64,000 nucleotides of DNA from Pseudomonadota bacterium (GTDB lineage Bacteria; Pseudomonadota; Gammaproteobacteria; Burkholderiales; Rhodocyclaceae). The notes beneath the pieces were generated by a model. It did no database searches. It was not told the DNA's origin and saw only the letters and a list, made by a program, of their open reading frames with translations. How positions within the stretch are numbered: the first letter of the stretch is position 1; every line of letters begins with the position of its first letter. Positions 1 to 8,624 of this stretch are shown piece after piece. A program made the translations under genes and the position numbers. Location: positions 28,806-92,805 of the forward strand of contig JAFEDJ010000030.1 of assembly GCA_018241685.1 (NCBI GenBank), in the 5' to 3' direction.

Positions 1-362
1 GCCAGACGCTGACCGCCAACATCGTGACCATGTCGGTGTTCGGCGCGATCGTGATGTACATCGTCAGCATGCTGTCCCTGTTCAAGCTGCGCAAATCCGA
101 GCCGGGCATGGAGCGGCCTTTCAAGGCGCCCTTCTACCCCTACTTCCCGCTGTTCGCGCTGCTCGGCGCAGTGGTCTGCCTTGCCACGATGATCTACTAC
201 AACGGCGCAGTGGCGGCAGTCTTCTTCGGCCTGCTGGTGGTCGGCTACGTCGTCTTCATCGCCGTCAAGGGACGGCGGGAGACCGCGCCGCTGGACGACA
301 TGCTCGAATCCGCAGAAGAGATGCAACTGGAGCAGCAGCTCACTTCGAAGGCCAAGGCCTAA
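1..362 (+). CDS. Ethanolamine permease, C-terminal part (5' end outside window)
   Basis: This is the last ~119 codons of an APC-superfamily permease; the reading frame is open from base 3 to the TAA at 360-362, so the start lies upstream of the window. The visible part has the last transmembrane helices (an FGAIVMYIVSMLSLF helix, then two hydrophobic segments around codons 50-90) separated by a loop with ERPFKAPFYP. That loop is characteristic of the ethanolamine permease branch of the APC family. A short charged cytoplasmic tail follows. It lies 57 bp before eutB on the same strand, which supports ethanolamine uptake as its role. The specific substrate is inferred from similarity and context. 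Confidence 0.85.
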   Translation, partial: QTLTANIVTMSVFGAIVMYIVSMLSLFKLRKSEPGMERPFKAPFYPYFPLFALLGAVVCLATMIYYNGAVAAVFFGLLVVGYVVFIAVKGRRETAPLDDMLESAEEMQLEQQLTSKAKA

Positions 363-419
363 CCGTGCGGGGGCCGGGCATCGCCCCGGCCCCCGCGGCA
401 GAGAAGCAAGGAACACCCC

Positions 420-1811
420 ATGCCGATGTACTCCCATACTGTCGACCACAAGGTCTACCGGTTCCAGGACCTGCGGGATCTGCTGGCCAAGGCATCGCCG
501 GCCCGCTCCGGCGACTACCTCGCCGGCGTCGCGGCGGCCGACTACGAGGAGCGGGTCGCCGCCCAGATGGCGCTCGCCGAAGTCCCGCTGGCGCAGTTTC
601 TGTCGGAAACCGTCATTCCCTACGAGCAGGACGAGGTCACCCGCCTCATCATCGACCGCCATGACGCGGAAGCCTTCCAGCCGGTGGCGCACCTGACGGT
701 CGGCGATTTCCGCAACTGGCTGCTGTCCGACCTGGCGACGGAAGCGACGCTGGCCCGCCTCGCGCCGGGCCTGACGCCCGAGATGGCAGCGGCGGTGTCG
801 AAGATCATGCGCATCCAGGACCTGATCCTTGTAGCCAAGAAATGCCGCGTCGTCACCGCCTTCCGCACCACGGTCGGCCTGCCCGGCCGCCTGTCCACGC
901 GCCTGCAGCCCAATCATCCGACGGATGACCCGGCGGGCGTGTCGGCGAGCGTCGTCGACGGGCTGATGTACGGCAACGGCGACGCGGTGATCGGCATCAA
1001 CCCGGCCACCGACAACGTGAATGCGGTCATCACGCTGATCCAGATGCTCGACGCGGTGATCCGCCGCTACGAGATTCCGACCCAGTCCTGCGTGCTGACC
1101 CACGTGACGACCAGCATCGAGGCGATCAACCGCGGCGCGCCACTCGACCTGGTATTCCAGTCGATCGCCGGCACCGAGGCGGCGAACAGGAGCTTCGGCA
1201 TCAACCTGGGGATTCTCCGCGAGGGCTACGAGGCGGCCCGTGCCCTCGGGCGCGGCACCGTCGGCCAGAACGTGATGTATTTCGAGACCGGCCAAGGCAG
1301 CGCGCTGTCAGCCAACGCCCACCAGGGCGTCGACCAGCAGACCTGCGAAGCGCGCGCCTACGCGGTGGCGCGGGAATTCTCGCCCTTCCTCGTGAATACC
1401 GTGGTCGGCTTCATCGGGCCGGAGTATCTGTACGACGGCAAGCAGATCATCCGCGCAGGCCTCGAGGACCATTTCTGCGGCAAGCTGCTCGGCGTACCGA
1501 TGGGCTGCGACGTGTGCTACACAAACCACGCCGAGGCCGACCAGAACGACATGGACATGCTGCTGACGCTGCTCGCCGTGGCGGGGATCAACTTCGTGAT
1601 GGGCATCCCCGGCTCGGACGACGTGATGCTGAACTACCAGACCACGTCCTTCCACGACGCGCTCTACGTGCGGAAGGTGCTCGGCTCTCGGCCGGCGCCC
1701 GAGTTCGAGGCCTGGCTGCAGCGGGTCGGCATCTTCTCCGGCGACGCGAAGATCCTCGCCGACAAGACGCCAGGGATCTTCCTCGACAGCATCCGCAAGC
1801 TGGGAGTCTGA
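420..1811 (+). CDS. eutB: Ethanolamine ammonia-lyase large subunit EutB
   Basis: 463 aa, the usual length for EutB. With EutC it forms the adenosylcobalamin-dependent enzyme that converts ethanolamine to acetaldehyde and ammonia. Family features seen are the N-terminal MYSHTVDHKVYRFQDL segment, the GLPGRLSTRLQPNHPTDD segment (residues ~156-172), the TIM-barrel core with FETGQGSALSA (~285-296), and the MGCDVCYTNHAEADQND region (~361-377). The ATG lies just after a GGAA-type Shine-Dalgarno. eutC starts 1 bp after the stop, so translation is probably coupled. No carboxysome-like shell genes are in view, so this looks like the short permease-eutBC operon used for nitrogen or carbon supply. Its cofactor demand links it to the B12 theme elsewhere in the window. 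Confidence 0.97.
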   Translation: MPMYSHTVDHKVYRFQDLRDLLAKASPARSGDYLAGVAAADYEERVAAQMALAEVPLAQFLSETVIPYEQDEVTRLIIDRHDAEAFQPVAHLTVGDFRNWLLSDLATEATLARLAPGLTPEMAAAVSKIMRIQDLILVAKKCRVVTAFRTTVGLPGRLSTRLQPNHPTDDPAGVSASVVDGLMYGNGDAVIGINPATDNVNAVITLIQMLDAVIRRYEIPTQSCVLTHVTTSIEAINRGAPLDLVFQSIAGTEAANRSFGINLGILREGYEAARALGRGTVGQNVMYFETGQGSALSANAHQGVDQQTCEARAYAVAREFSPFLVNTVVGFIGPEYLYDGKQIIRAGLEDHFCGKLLGVPMGCDVCYTNHAEADQNDMDMLLTLLAVAGINFVMGIPGSDDVMLNYQTTSFHDALYVRKVLGSRPAPEFEAWLQRVGIFSGDAKILADKTPGIFLDSIRKLGV

Positions 1812-1812
1812 C

Positions 1813-2607
1813 ATGAGCGACATCCTCACCCCGAACCTGTGGCATGTGCTGACGCGCTTTACCCAGGCCCGCATCGGGCTCGGGCGGGCCGGCACCAGCC
1901 TGCCGACGCGCCCCCATCTCGAATTCCAGTTCGCCCACGCGCGGGCCCGCAATGCCGTGCATCACCCGCTCGACGAGCAGGCGCTGCGCATGGCGCTGGA
2001 TACGCGCGGTTGGCGCAGCTTCATGATGCACAGCGCGGCCCAGGACCGGGCGACCTATCTGCAGCGGCCGGACCTCGGGCGGATTCCGTCCGATGCGTCG
2101 AAGGCGCAACTGCAAGCCTTCTCCGATGCGCGAGCCGAATGCGACATCTCCATCGTAGTGGTGGACGGGCTGTCCGCCTTCGCTATCGAGCAGAACGCCC
2201 TGCCCGTCCTGGACCTGCTGATGCCCGAGCTCACGAAGCAGGCCTTCACGGTGGCGCCGATCAGCATCGTGCGTCAGGGCCGGGTCGCCATCGGAGACCC
2301 GATCGCCAAGGCACTCGGCGCCAGGCTGGCGGTCGTGCTGATCGGCGAACGGCCAGGGCTGAGCTCGCCCGACAGCATGGGCATCTACATCACCTGGGCC
2401 CCGCAGCCGGGAACGAACGACGCCCAGCGCAACTGCATCTCCAACGTGCGCAAGGACGGCCTGGAGTATGGCGAGGCGATCCACAAGCTGATGTACCTGA
2501 TCACCGAAGCCTTCCGGCGGGAGCTCTCCGGCGTGATGCTGAAGGACGAAACCGCGGCCGCGCCCCAGCGCCTTGGCCGGGTTGGGCAGAACTTTCTTCT
2601 GGAGTAG
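1813..2607 (+). CDS. eutC: Ethanolamine ammonia-lyase small subunit EutC
   Basis: 264 aa, typical for EutC. It partners EutB in the B12-dependent lyase and contributes to cobalamin binding. Recognisable segments are PTRPHLEFQFAHARARNAVH (residues ~31-50), DGLSAFAIEQNALP (~118-131), a VIGERPGLSSPDSMGIY-like stretch (~175-192) and NCISNVRKDGLEYGEA (~208-223). The ATG is 1 bp after the eutB stop. It is the last gene of the operon and is followed by a strong intrinsic terminator. Confidence 0.97.
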   Translation: MSDILTPNLWHVLTRFTQARIGLGRAGTSLPTRPHLEFQFAHARARNAVHHPLDEQALRMALDTRGWRSFMMHSAAQDRATYLQRPDLGRIPSDASKAQLQAFSDARAECDISIVVVDGLSAFAIEQNALPVLDLLMPELTKQAFTVAPISIVRQGRVAIGDPIAKALGARLAVVLIGERPGLSSPDSMGIYITWAPQPGTNDAQRNCISNVRKDGLEYGEAIHKLMYLITEAFRRELSGVMLKDETAAAPQRLGRVGQNFLLE

Positions 2608-2634
2608 TCCCTTTGTAGTTGATGTCACCTGTTT

Positions 2635-2666
2635 GGGTTGAGGACCTCCCCCTCAACCCATTTTTT
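2635..2666 (+). terminator. Intrinsic terminator after eutC
   Basis: A perfect 9-bp stem, GGGTTGAGG (2635-2643) with CCTCAACCC (2651-2659), a 7-nt loop, then ATTTTTTG. It ends the eut operon 28 bp after the eutC stop. Confidence 0.9.
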
Positions 2667-2801
2667 GCGTCTACGGCATTGGCTGTCTTTGCATGGCCTG
2701 GCGCAATTCAATCATCCCCGCCAAATTGATTGACGAAAGTTGGCAGGGGCAGTTCATGACGGGTGATAGCCTTGCCGGCATCGAAATCCCCCGAGCCGAT
2801 C

Positions 2802-3434
2802 ATGGAAAATCCACAGGTTGTCGAATCCGTCCGGGACCGCTTGATCAAGGCGGCGCTGGCGTGCTTTCTCGCCGACGACTACCACCGCGTCAGCACCCGG
2901 CGCATTGCCGAGCAAGCGGGCGCCAACGTGTCGATGATCCGTTACTACTTCGGCAGCAAGGAGGGCCTCTACGAGGAGATGATCCGCGAGACCCTCAGCC
3001 CGCTGCTGGACGTGCTCGACGGGCCGATGCTCGCCTCGACCGATGGCTTCCGGGACTTCCTGAACCTGTATTACCAGACCATCTCGGCGCACCCCGAATT
3101 CCCGAAGCTGATCCTCAAGGTGCTGGCCCTTCACCAGGGGCCGGGCCGCCGCTTCATCCAGCAATTGCTCGAACGCGGACGCACCCGCGGCGCGCGCAAG
3201 GTGGAAGATCTCAAGAGCCACGGCCAGATCGCGCCGGGCATCGACCCGGACATCCTGCGCCTGTCCTTCGTCAGCCTGGCCATGACGCCGATGCTGCTCA
3301 AGGACATCTTCGAGGAGCAGATGGAGCGCCCCATGGACGCGGCCTTCCTGAGCCGCCTCGCCGACTTCAACGGCCGCCTGTTCGCCGCCGGCCTGGCCCC
3401 GGCCGGGGCCGGCAGCACAGGAGAACAAGCATGA
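2802..3434 (+). CDS. TetR/AcrR family transcriptional regulator
   Basis: 210 aa from the ATG at 2802; an upstream GTG at 2763 would add 13 poorly supported residues. The N-terminal helix-turn-helix is clear (RRIAEQAGANVSMIRYYFGSKEGLYEEM, residues ~32-59). The C-terminal half is the helical ligand domain with a LILKVLALHQGPG segment, resembling regulators of transporters or detoxification genes. Its stop overlaps the start of the methyltransferase gene by 4 bp (ATGA), so the two are co-transcribed and the methyltransferase is its likely target. The ligand is unknown. Confidence 0.85.
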   Translation: MENPQVVESVRDRLIKAALACFLADDYHRVSTRRIAEQAGANVSMIRYYFGSKEGLYEEMIRETLSPLLDVLDGPMLASTDGFRDFLNLYYQTISAHPEFPKLILKVLALHQGPGRRFIQQLLERGRTRGARKVEDLKSHGQIAPGIDPDILRLSFVSLAMTPMLLKDIFEEQMERPMDAAFLSRLADFNGRLFAAGLAPAGAGSTGEQA

Positions 3435-4549
3435 GCTTCCAGATGAACGCCGGCGCGGTGCGCCGCTTTGCCAAGGCCATGAAGTTCGGTGCCTGGCTCC
3501 AGGCCATCCCCAACAAGCTGACACCCGCCCCTTTCCGGCTGGTGCAGATGGGCAGCGCCTTCTGGCAATCGCGGGCCTTATACGTTGCAGCACAGCTGGA
3601 TGTGGCCACCGTGCTGGGCACACAGGCCTTGAGCGCCGGCGGGATTGCCGACCAGGTCGGCGCCGACGGTGACGCCCTCGGGCGCCTGATGCGCCTGCTG
3701 GCGGCCATGGGCGTGTTCGAGGAGACCGCGCCCATGGTCTTCCGCAACAACGCGCTGTCCGATTGCCTGCGCAGTGACAGCGCCCGCAGCGTGCGCGCGA
3801 TGATCCTGATGCACAACTCGGAGACCATGAGCCGCCCCTGGTTCGAGCAACTGGAAGCCGGCATTCGCAGCGGCACACCGCCGTTCCGGTTGAGCCACGG
3901 TGAGGATCTGTTCGACTACCTGGATCACCACGCGGACTTCGACCGCAGCTTTGCGGCAGCCATGGACAGCGTCGAAGCCCTGGCCGGCGATGGCTTCGCC
4001 ACCGACATGGACTGGGGCTGCTTCGAGCGCATCATCGATGTCGGCGGCGCCCGCGGCAGCAAGGCCCTCGCGATCCTGAAACGCCATCCCAAGCTGTCGG
4101 CACTGGTCGTGGATCGCCGCCAGGTCGTTGAGGAAGCCGAACGCTACTGGACGCAACATCGCACCGACTGCGTCGAACGCCTGCACTTCCAGGCCGGCGA
4201 TCTCTTCGGCGCCCTACCCACCGCCAACGGCCCGCAAGACATCTACCTGCTGTCCGCCGTCCTCCACGGTTTCGGCGATGAGGAGTGCATCCGGGCGCTG
4301 GGCCGCCTCCGCGAAGCCATCGGCAGCAGCGGCGCCCGTGTCGCCGTGCTGGAAATGATCGTGCCGGACAGCAAGGCCGATCTGGCCAGTGCGTCCTTCG
4401 ACATGCAGATGTTCGTCGGCTCGCGCGGGCGGGAGCGCACTCTGGCGGAATGGAAAACCGTTGTTCGAGGTGCAGGAATGGCGCTCGAAGAGGTCGTCAA
4501 CCTTCGCTCACTCGGCAGCATCCTGCTCCTGAATTCCGGCGAACGCTGA
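3431..4549 (+). CDS. Class I SAM-dependent O-methyltransferase (methyltransferase family 2)
   Basis: 372 aa. An N-terminal winged-helix dimerisation region (residues ~35-115, LDVATVLGTQALSAGGIADQ) is followed by a Rossmann-fold SAM domain with IIDVGGARGSKALAILKRHP (~200-219). Later come GDLFGALP and YLLSAVLHGFGDEEC; the His here occupies the position of the catalytic base in plant-type caffeate/acetylserotonin O-methyltransferases. The gene is translationally coupled to the upstream TetR regulator. The acceptor is unknown, but the family methylates phenolic or polyketide hydroxyls. A longer open frame starts at 2693, but its first part is antiphase to the TetR gene and is not coding. Confidence 0.85.
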   Translation: MSFQMNAGAVRRFAKAMKFGAWLQAIPNKLTPAPFRLVQMGSAFWQSRALYVAAQLDVATVLGTQALSAGGIADQVGADGDALGRLMRLLAAMGVFEETAPMVFRNNALSDCLRSDSARSVRAMILMHNSETMSRPWFEQLEAGIRSGTPPFRLSHGEDLFDYLDHHADFDRSFAAAMDSVEALAGDGFATDMDWGCFERIIDVGGARGSKALAILKRHPKLSALVVDRRQVVEEAERYWTQHRTDCVERLHFQAGDLFGALPTANGPQDIYLLSAVLHGFGDEECIRALGRLREAIGSSGARVAVLEMIVPDSKADLASASFDMQMFVGSRGRERTLAEWKTVVRGAGMALEEVVNLRSLGSILLLNSGER

Positions 4550-5356
4550 CTACGCGTCCCAGACCGGTGCCAGACCCTCCGGGTCGACCAGGCGGCCTCC
4601 CCGTTCAAGGGCGTCGATGGCCGCGAGCGCATCCTCCGGCAGGTGCAGCTGGATGGCCCGCAGGTTGCCGGCCAGATTCTCCCGCTTCGTCGATGAAGGG
4701 ATGACGGAATAGCCCTTGGCCAGCGCCCAGGCCAGCACCACCTGGGCCGCCGTACTGCCGAGGCGTTCGGCAATCCCCTGCACCACCGGATCCTCCAGCA
4801 CCTTACCGTAGCCAAGGGTCATGTAGGAGGTGACATGGATACCGGCCTCGGCGAGATATGCGGTCAGCCTGCGGTTCTGCAGATGCGGGCTCAGCTCGAT
4901 CTGGTTGGTGGCGATCTCGCCGGGGCCAAGGATCTCGATGGCTCGCCGGGTCAGCGCAATATTGAAATTGGAGACGCCGATCTGTCGGGTCAGCCCAAGC
5001 GCTTTCGCCTCGGCCAGCGCCGCCAGGTATTCCTCTGGCGGCACCGGATTGCCCGGCGCCGGCCAGTGGATCAGCGTCAGGTCGACGGCGTCGGCGCCCA
5101 GCTTGTCGAGGCTCTCACGCAGGCTCGGCAGCAGCCTGTCGCGGGTATAGTTCTCGGTCCAGATCTTGGTGGTCAGGAACAACGCATCGCGGGGCACGCC
5201 CGACTGCGCGATGGCCTGGCCGACCTCGGCTTCATTGGCGTAGATCTGCGCGGTGTCGATCGCACGATAGCCAAGTTCGAGTGCCTGCGTGACGGAGTCG
5301 ATGACGGTCTGGCCCTGCAGGCGGAAAGTGCCGAGGCCGAAGGCGGGAATGCGCAT
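4550..5356 (-). CDS. dkgB: Aldo/keto reductase, 2,5-diketo-D-gluconate reductase B type
   Basis: 268 aa from the ATG at 5356, which has AGGAAC just upstream; an ATG 15 bp earlier lacks this. It aligns along its whole length with E. coli Dkg[12 protein letters not shown] at the N-terminus, [14 protein letters not shown] with catalytic Asp/Tyr (~31-45), TKIW (catalytic Lys, ~66), LIHWPAPG (catalytic His, ~97-104), [12 protein letters not shown], and [10 protein letters not shown] (NADPH 2'-phosphate binding, ~214-223). It reduces 2,5-diketogluconate, methylglyoxal and other reactive carbonyls with NADPH. It lies 39 bp downstream of the MFS gene and is probably co-transcribed with it. Confidence 0.9.
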   Translation of the reverse strand: MRIPAFGLGTFRLQGQTVIDSVTQALELGYRAIDTAQIYANEAEVGQAIAQSGVPRDALFLTTKIWTENYTRDRLLPSLRESLDKLGADAVDLTLIHWPAPGNPVPPEEYLAALAEAKALGLTRQIGVSNFNIALTRRAIEILGPGEIATNQIELSPHLQNRRLTAYLAEAGIHVTSYMTLGYGKVLEDPVVQGIAERLGSTAAQVVLAWALAKGYSVIPSSTKRENLAGNLRAIQLHLPEDALAAIDALERGGRLVDPEGLAPVWDA

Positions 5357-5395
5357 GGAAGTTCCTTTCATGGTGCAAACTGAGATTGGATTCGG

Positions 5396-6580
5396 TCAGA
5401 CGGCGGCTTGCGGCGACACGCCGTCGAGCCGGTCGAGGGAGCCTGACCAGGTGGTCAGGCCGAGGGCAACGAGCACGATCAGCGCGCCGATCCACGGGGT
5501 CGCCATGAGCCCGAGCTGGGCGACGATGTGGCCGCCGGCCCAGGCGCCGAACGCGATGCCGACATTGAACGCGGCGATGTTCAACCCGGACGCCACATCG
5601 ACTGCATGGGGCGTTGCGCGCTCCGCCTGCTGCACCACGTAGAGCTGCAGCCCGGCGACGTTGCCGAAGGCGACCGCGCCCCACAGCAGCACGGTAAGCA
5701 CGACCAGCCACTTCGATGCGGCAGTGACGGCGAGCAGCAGCAGGACGGCGGCCAGCCCGGCGAAGATGATCTGCAGCGCGCGCACCGGGCCCTTGCGGTC
5801 GGCCAGCTTGCCGCCCCAGACGTTGCCGACCGCCACCGACAGGCCGTAGATGAGCATCAGCACCCCGGTCGCCGAGGCCTGGAAACCGCTGATCTGTTCA
5901 AGCATCGGCGCCAGGTAGGTGAAGGCGGTGAACGAGCCGCCGTAGCCGAGCGCGGTCATCGCATAGACGAGCAGCAGGCGCGGCTTGCCGAGTACGGCAA
6001 ACTGGCTGCGCAGCGATGCGGGCGTCGAGCGCGCGATATCCGCCGGCACCAGCAGCAGGCTGCCGACGAAGGCGATCACCCCGAGTCCGGAGACGGCGAG
6101 GAAGGTCGCCTGCCAACCAAAGGTCTGGCCGATGAAGGTGCCGAGCGGCACGCCGGTAACGAGGGCGACAGTGAGGCCGGAGAACATCTGCGCAATCGCC
6201 GTGGCCGCCTTTTCCTTGGGGACCAGGCCGGTGGCGATGGTCGAACCGATGGAGAAGAAGACACCGTGCGCCAGCCCGGTCAGGACGCGGGCAATGATCA
6301 GCGCCTCGTAACCGGGCGCTCGCCAGGCCACCAGGTTGCCGATGGTGAACAGGGCCATCAGGCCGAGCAGCAGCATCTTGCGCGGCACGCGGCCGGTCAG
6401 AGCGGTCAGCACCGGTGCGCCGACGGCGACACCGAGCGCATACAGACTGACCAGCAGGCCGGCGGAGGGCAGCGATACGTCGAGGCTCGCGGCGATGGTC
6501 GGAATCAGGCCGACGATGACGAATTCGGTGGTGCCGATGGCGAAAGCGCTCAGCGTGAGCGCCCAGAGGGCAAGAGGCAT
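5396..6580 (-). CDS. MFS transporter, AraJ/YdhP-type drug or sugar efflux
   Basis: 394 aa with 12 predicted membrane helices. It begins LALWALTLSAFAIGTTEFVIVGLIP, the hallmark of the AraJ/NepI/chloramphenicol-efflux branch of the major facilitator superfamily. The loop 2-3 motif is reduced to TGRVPRKMLLL (~68-78), and the second half repeats it as WGGKLADRKGP. The start at 6580 is chosen because it begins the first helix; the longer frame to 6997 overlaps the divergent LysR gene. It forms an operon with dkgB. The substrate is unknown, and the divergent LysR gene probably controls it. Confidence 0.87.
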   Translation of the reverse strand: MPLALWALTLSAFAIGTTEFVIVGLIPTIAASLDVSLPSAGLLVSLYALGVAVGAPVLTALTGRVPRKMLLLGLMALFTIGNLVAWRAPGYEALIIARVLTGLAHGVFFSIGSTIATGLVPKEKAATAIAQMFSGLTVALVTGVPLGTFIGQTFGWQATFLAVSGLGVIAFVGSLLLVPADIARSTPASLRSQFAVLGKPRLLLVYAMTALGYGGSFTAFTYLAPMLEQISGFQASATGVLMLIYGLSVAVGNVWGGKLADRKGPVRALQIIFAGLAAVLLLLAVTAASKWLVVLTVLLWGAVAFGNVAGLQLYVVQQAERATPHAVDVASGLNIAAFNVGIAFGAWAGGHIVAQLGLMATPWIGALIVLVALGLTTWSGSLDRLDGVSPQAAV

Positions 6581-6686
6581 GGCGGACTCCTGAAGCAGTT
6601 TCGGATTGGGGAGCCCGCATTGTCTTTGCTTGCAAAGCCGGGAAAAATGCGTCAAAAAAGCAATATCTTTTGACTTTAAATCAACA

Positions 6687-7580
6687 ATGCTCGCCACTGA
6701 AACCTTGCAAGCCTTCGTTGCCGTCATCGACGAAGGCTCCTTCTCCGCCGCCGCCGAACGCCTGCAGCTGACGCCCTCCGGCATCAGCCGCAGCATCGGC
6801 AAGCTGGAAAAGCAGCTCGGCGTGCGCCTGATCACCCGCACAACGCGGCGTCTCGATCTCACCGACGAGGGCCGCTGGTTCCTCGACAACGCGCGTGACA
6901 TCCTCGGCCGCCTGGAAGCCACGGCGCTGACGCTGCAATCGGCCGCCGAGCATCCTTCCGGGCTGTTGCGCGTCAATGCCGCCACGCCGGTGTTCAACCA
7001 TGTGCTGGCGCCGTTGTTGCCCGAGTTCTGCCGCCGCTATCCGCGCATCCAGCTCGAGCTGACGTCCGGCGAAACCATCGTCGATCTGATCGAGCAGCGC
7101 GCCGATGTGGCGCTGCGCGTCGGCCAGTTGCAGGATTCGACACTCAACGCCCGCCTGTTGCTGGAGAGCCGCCTGCGCCTCGTGGCGTCGCCCGACTACC
7201 TGGCCCGCCGCGGGCGGCCGCAGAACGCGGACGAACTAGCGACGCACGCGCTGCTCGGCTTCACCCAGCCCTCGTCCCTGAACCTGTGGCCGCTGCAGCA
7301 CGCCGGCGCCGACGGCTACCCGATCGAACCATCGATCGCCGCCTCCAACGGCGAGACGCTGGCCTTTCTGGCACGCACCGGCAACGGCATCGCCTGCCTG
7401 TCGGATTTCCTGGTCCGCGACGATCTCAGCGCGGGCAGCCTCGTCGAAGTCCTGCCCGACGTCGTGCTGCCCTGGAAGCAGCCCATGTGGGCGGTGTTCT
7501 ACCGCCAGGGCTTCCTGGCGGCACGTGTCGCGCATTTCGTGGACTATCTGGCTACGCAGTTGCGCGGAGAAACCCGCTAG
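6687..7580 (+). CDS. LysR family transcriptional regulator
   Basis: 297 aa starting MLATETLQAFVAVIDEGSFS. The N-terminal winged HTH (AAAERLQLTPSGISRSIGKLEKQLGVRLITRTTRRL, ~26-60) is a classic LysR DNA-binding domain. The rest is the periplasmic-binding-protein-like effector domain of the DmlR/YafC branch (LLRVNAATPVFNHVLAPLLPEF). An in-frame start at 6606 would lie too close to the divergent MFS start. The 106-bp divergent spacer suggests it regulates the MFS-dkgB operon and itself. Confidence 0.88.
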   Translation: MLATETLQAFVAVIDEGSFSAAAERLQLTPSGISRSIGKLEKQLGVRLITRTTRRLDLTDEGRWFLDNARDILGRLEATALTLQSAAEHPSGLLRVNAATPVFNHVLAPLLPEFCRRYPRIQLELTSGETIVDLIEQRADVALRVGQLQDSTLNARLLLESRLRLVASPDYLARRGRPQNADELATHALLGFTQPSSLNLWPLQHAGADGYPIEPSIAASNGETLAFLARTGNGIACLSDFLVRDDLSAGSLVEVLPDVVLPWKQPMWAVFYRQGFLAARVAHFVDYLATQLRGETR

Positions 7581-7614
7581 CCTGATACACGGGTTCCTCC
7601 GTTACCTGAGAGCC

Positions 7615-8526
7615 TCAGATCGGCGTGGAGAATTGCACCCAGAACGAATTGCCCTTGGGCCCGTTCTCCACGTCCACCTCATGCAAGGCCTTGAAGACGA
7701 TGCCGCTCGCCTTGTCGAAGGCGTAGAAGAGCTGCGGACCAAACCCGAGCTTCTTCAAACGGTTGCCGCCGGCAACGGCACCGGCCTCGGCGCGGTCGTC
7801 GGAGAACTGGTAGGTGTGGTAGCCGGCCAGGGACAGCTGCAGTTGAGGCATGGATGCAGGCCGGTAGCCGACGCTGAAATCGGTGTTCAGCACATTGCCA
7901 GAGCGATAGCCAGTCGCCTTGTTGCGCTCGTTGAAGGACAACGTCGGCGACAGGGAAAGCTCCCACGCTGGCGTAATGAACCACGTGAGGCCGAACTCCT
8001 GCACATAGGACCGGTAATTGCTGGTGGTATTGGCCAGGCCATTGCGGTCGAAATTGCCGAGCGGGACAAATCCGCTGAAACCGGTGAGCAGATGCAGCGA
8101 CGGCGACGGGGAATAGGTCAGGTACAGGGGCGTGAGATAAACCTGATTGAATCCGGTGGCGTCGTCCTGCATGCCGCCGATCCGCAATTTGGTGTAATCC
8201 GCCGAGGGAATCATGCCGCTGCTGAAACGCACGCCGCCTTCGGTCTGGTAATCCCAGGTATGGACGAAGCGGAAGGCTTGCGCGTATTGCGTCAGCTTGA
8301 AGCCGGGAATGATCGACTTTCCGCCGGCATCCACGAAACGGTTCGCGCTGTAACGCACCGTATAGCTGTAGAACTGCGTATTGCCGGGCGGCGGCAATAA
8401 CGCGGGGAGAATGGTATTGACGCCGAGGGGCCAGTTCGTTGCGCCGTTTTCGGTGGCGGCCGCGTCGCGCGAACCGCTGCTCAATCCCAGCGCAAGCGCG
8501 GCGCTGCAAAGCACGAGCTTCTTCAT
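7615..8526 (-). CDS. Outer-membrane channel, SphA/phenol meta-pathway family
   Basis: 303 aa. A signal peptide (MKKLVLCSAALALGLSSG, cleavage near AAATENG) precedes a beta-strand-rich protein with alternating aromatic residues (TQFYSYTVRYSANRFVD, YKL-type strands) and a C-terminal FWVQFSTPI strand. It belongs to the family often annotated 'meta-pathway of phenol degradation protein' or 'transporter', whose members sit beside aromatic and terpenoid catabolic genes and probably let hydrophobic substrates cross the outer membrane. It lies 98 bp after the esterase gene and is likely in the same sigma-54-driven transcript. Confidence 0.75.
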   Translation of the reverse strand: MKKLVLCSAALALGLSSGSRDAAATENGATNWPLGVNTILPALLPPPGNTQFYSYTVRYSANRFVDAGGKSIIPGFKLTQYAQAFRFVHTWDYQTEGGVRFSSGMIPSADYTKLRIGGMQDDATGFNQVYLTPLYLTYSPSPSLHLLTGFSGFVPLGNFDRNGLANTTSNYRSYVQEFGLTWFITPAWELSLSPTLSFNERNKATGYRSGNVLNTDFSVGYRPASMPQLQLSLAGYHTYQFSDDRAEAGAVAGGNRLKKLGFGPQLFYAFDKASGIVFKALHEVDVENGPKGNSFWVQFSTPI

Positions 8527-8624
8527 TCTGTTGTCTCCGGTATTCTTTTGGGTCGTACGGGGCCACGGCAAACGCCTGAAGCTGGCGCGTGCCGCCCTGC
8601 CCTTCTCGATTGATGAGGCTGCTC

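Noticed and set aside
2681..2694. Sigma-54 promoter (TTGGCTGTCTTTGC) before the TetR/O-methyltransferase genes
   Set aside because: Only 8 bases separate GG and GC; functional -24/-12 promoters need 10.
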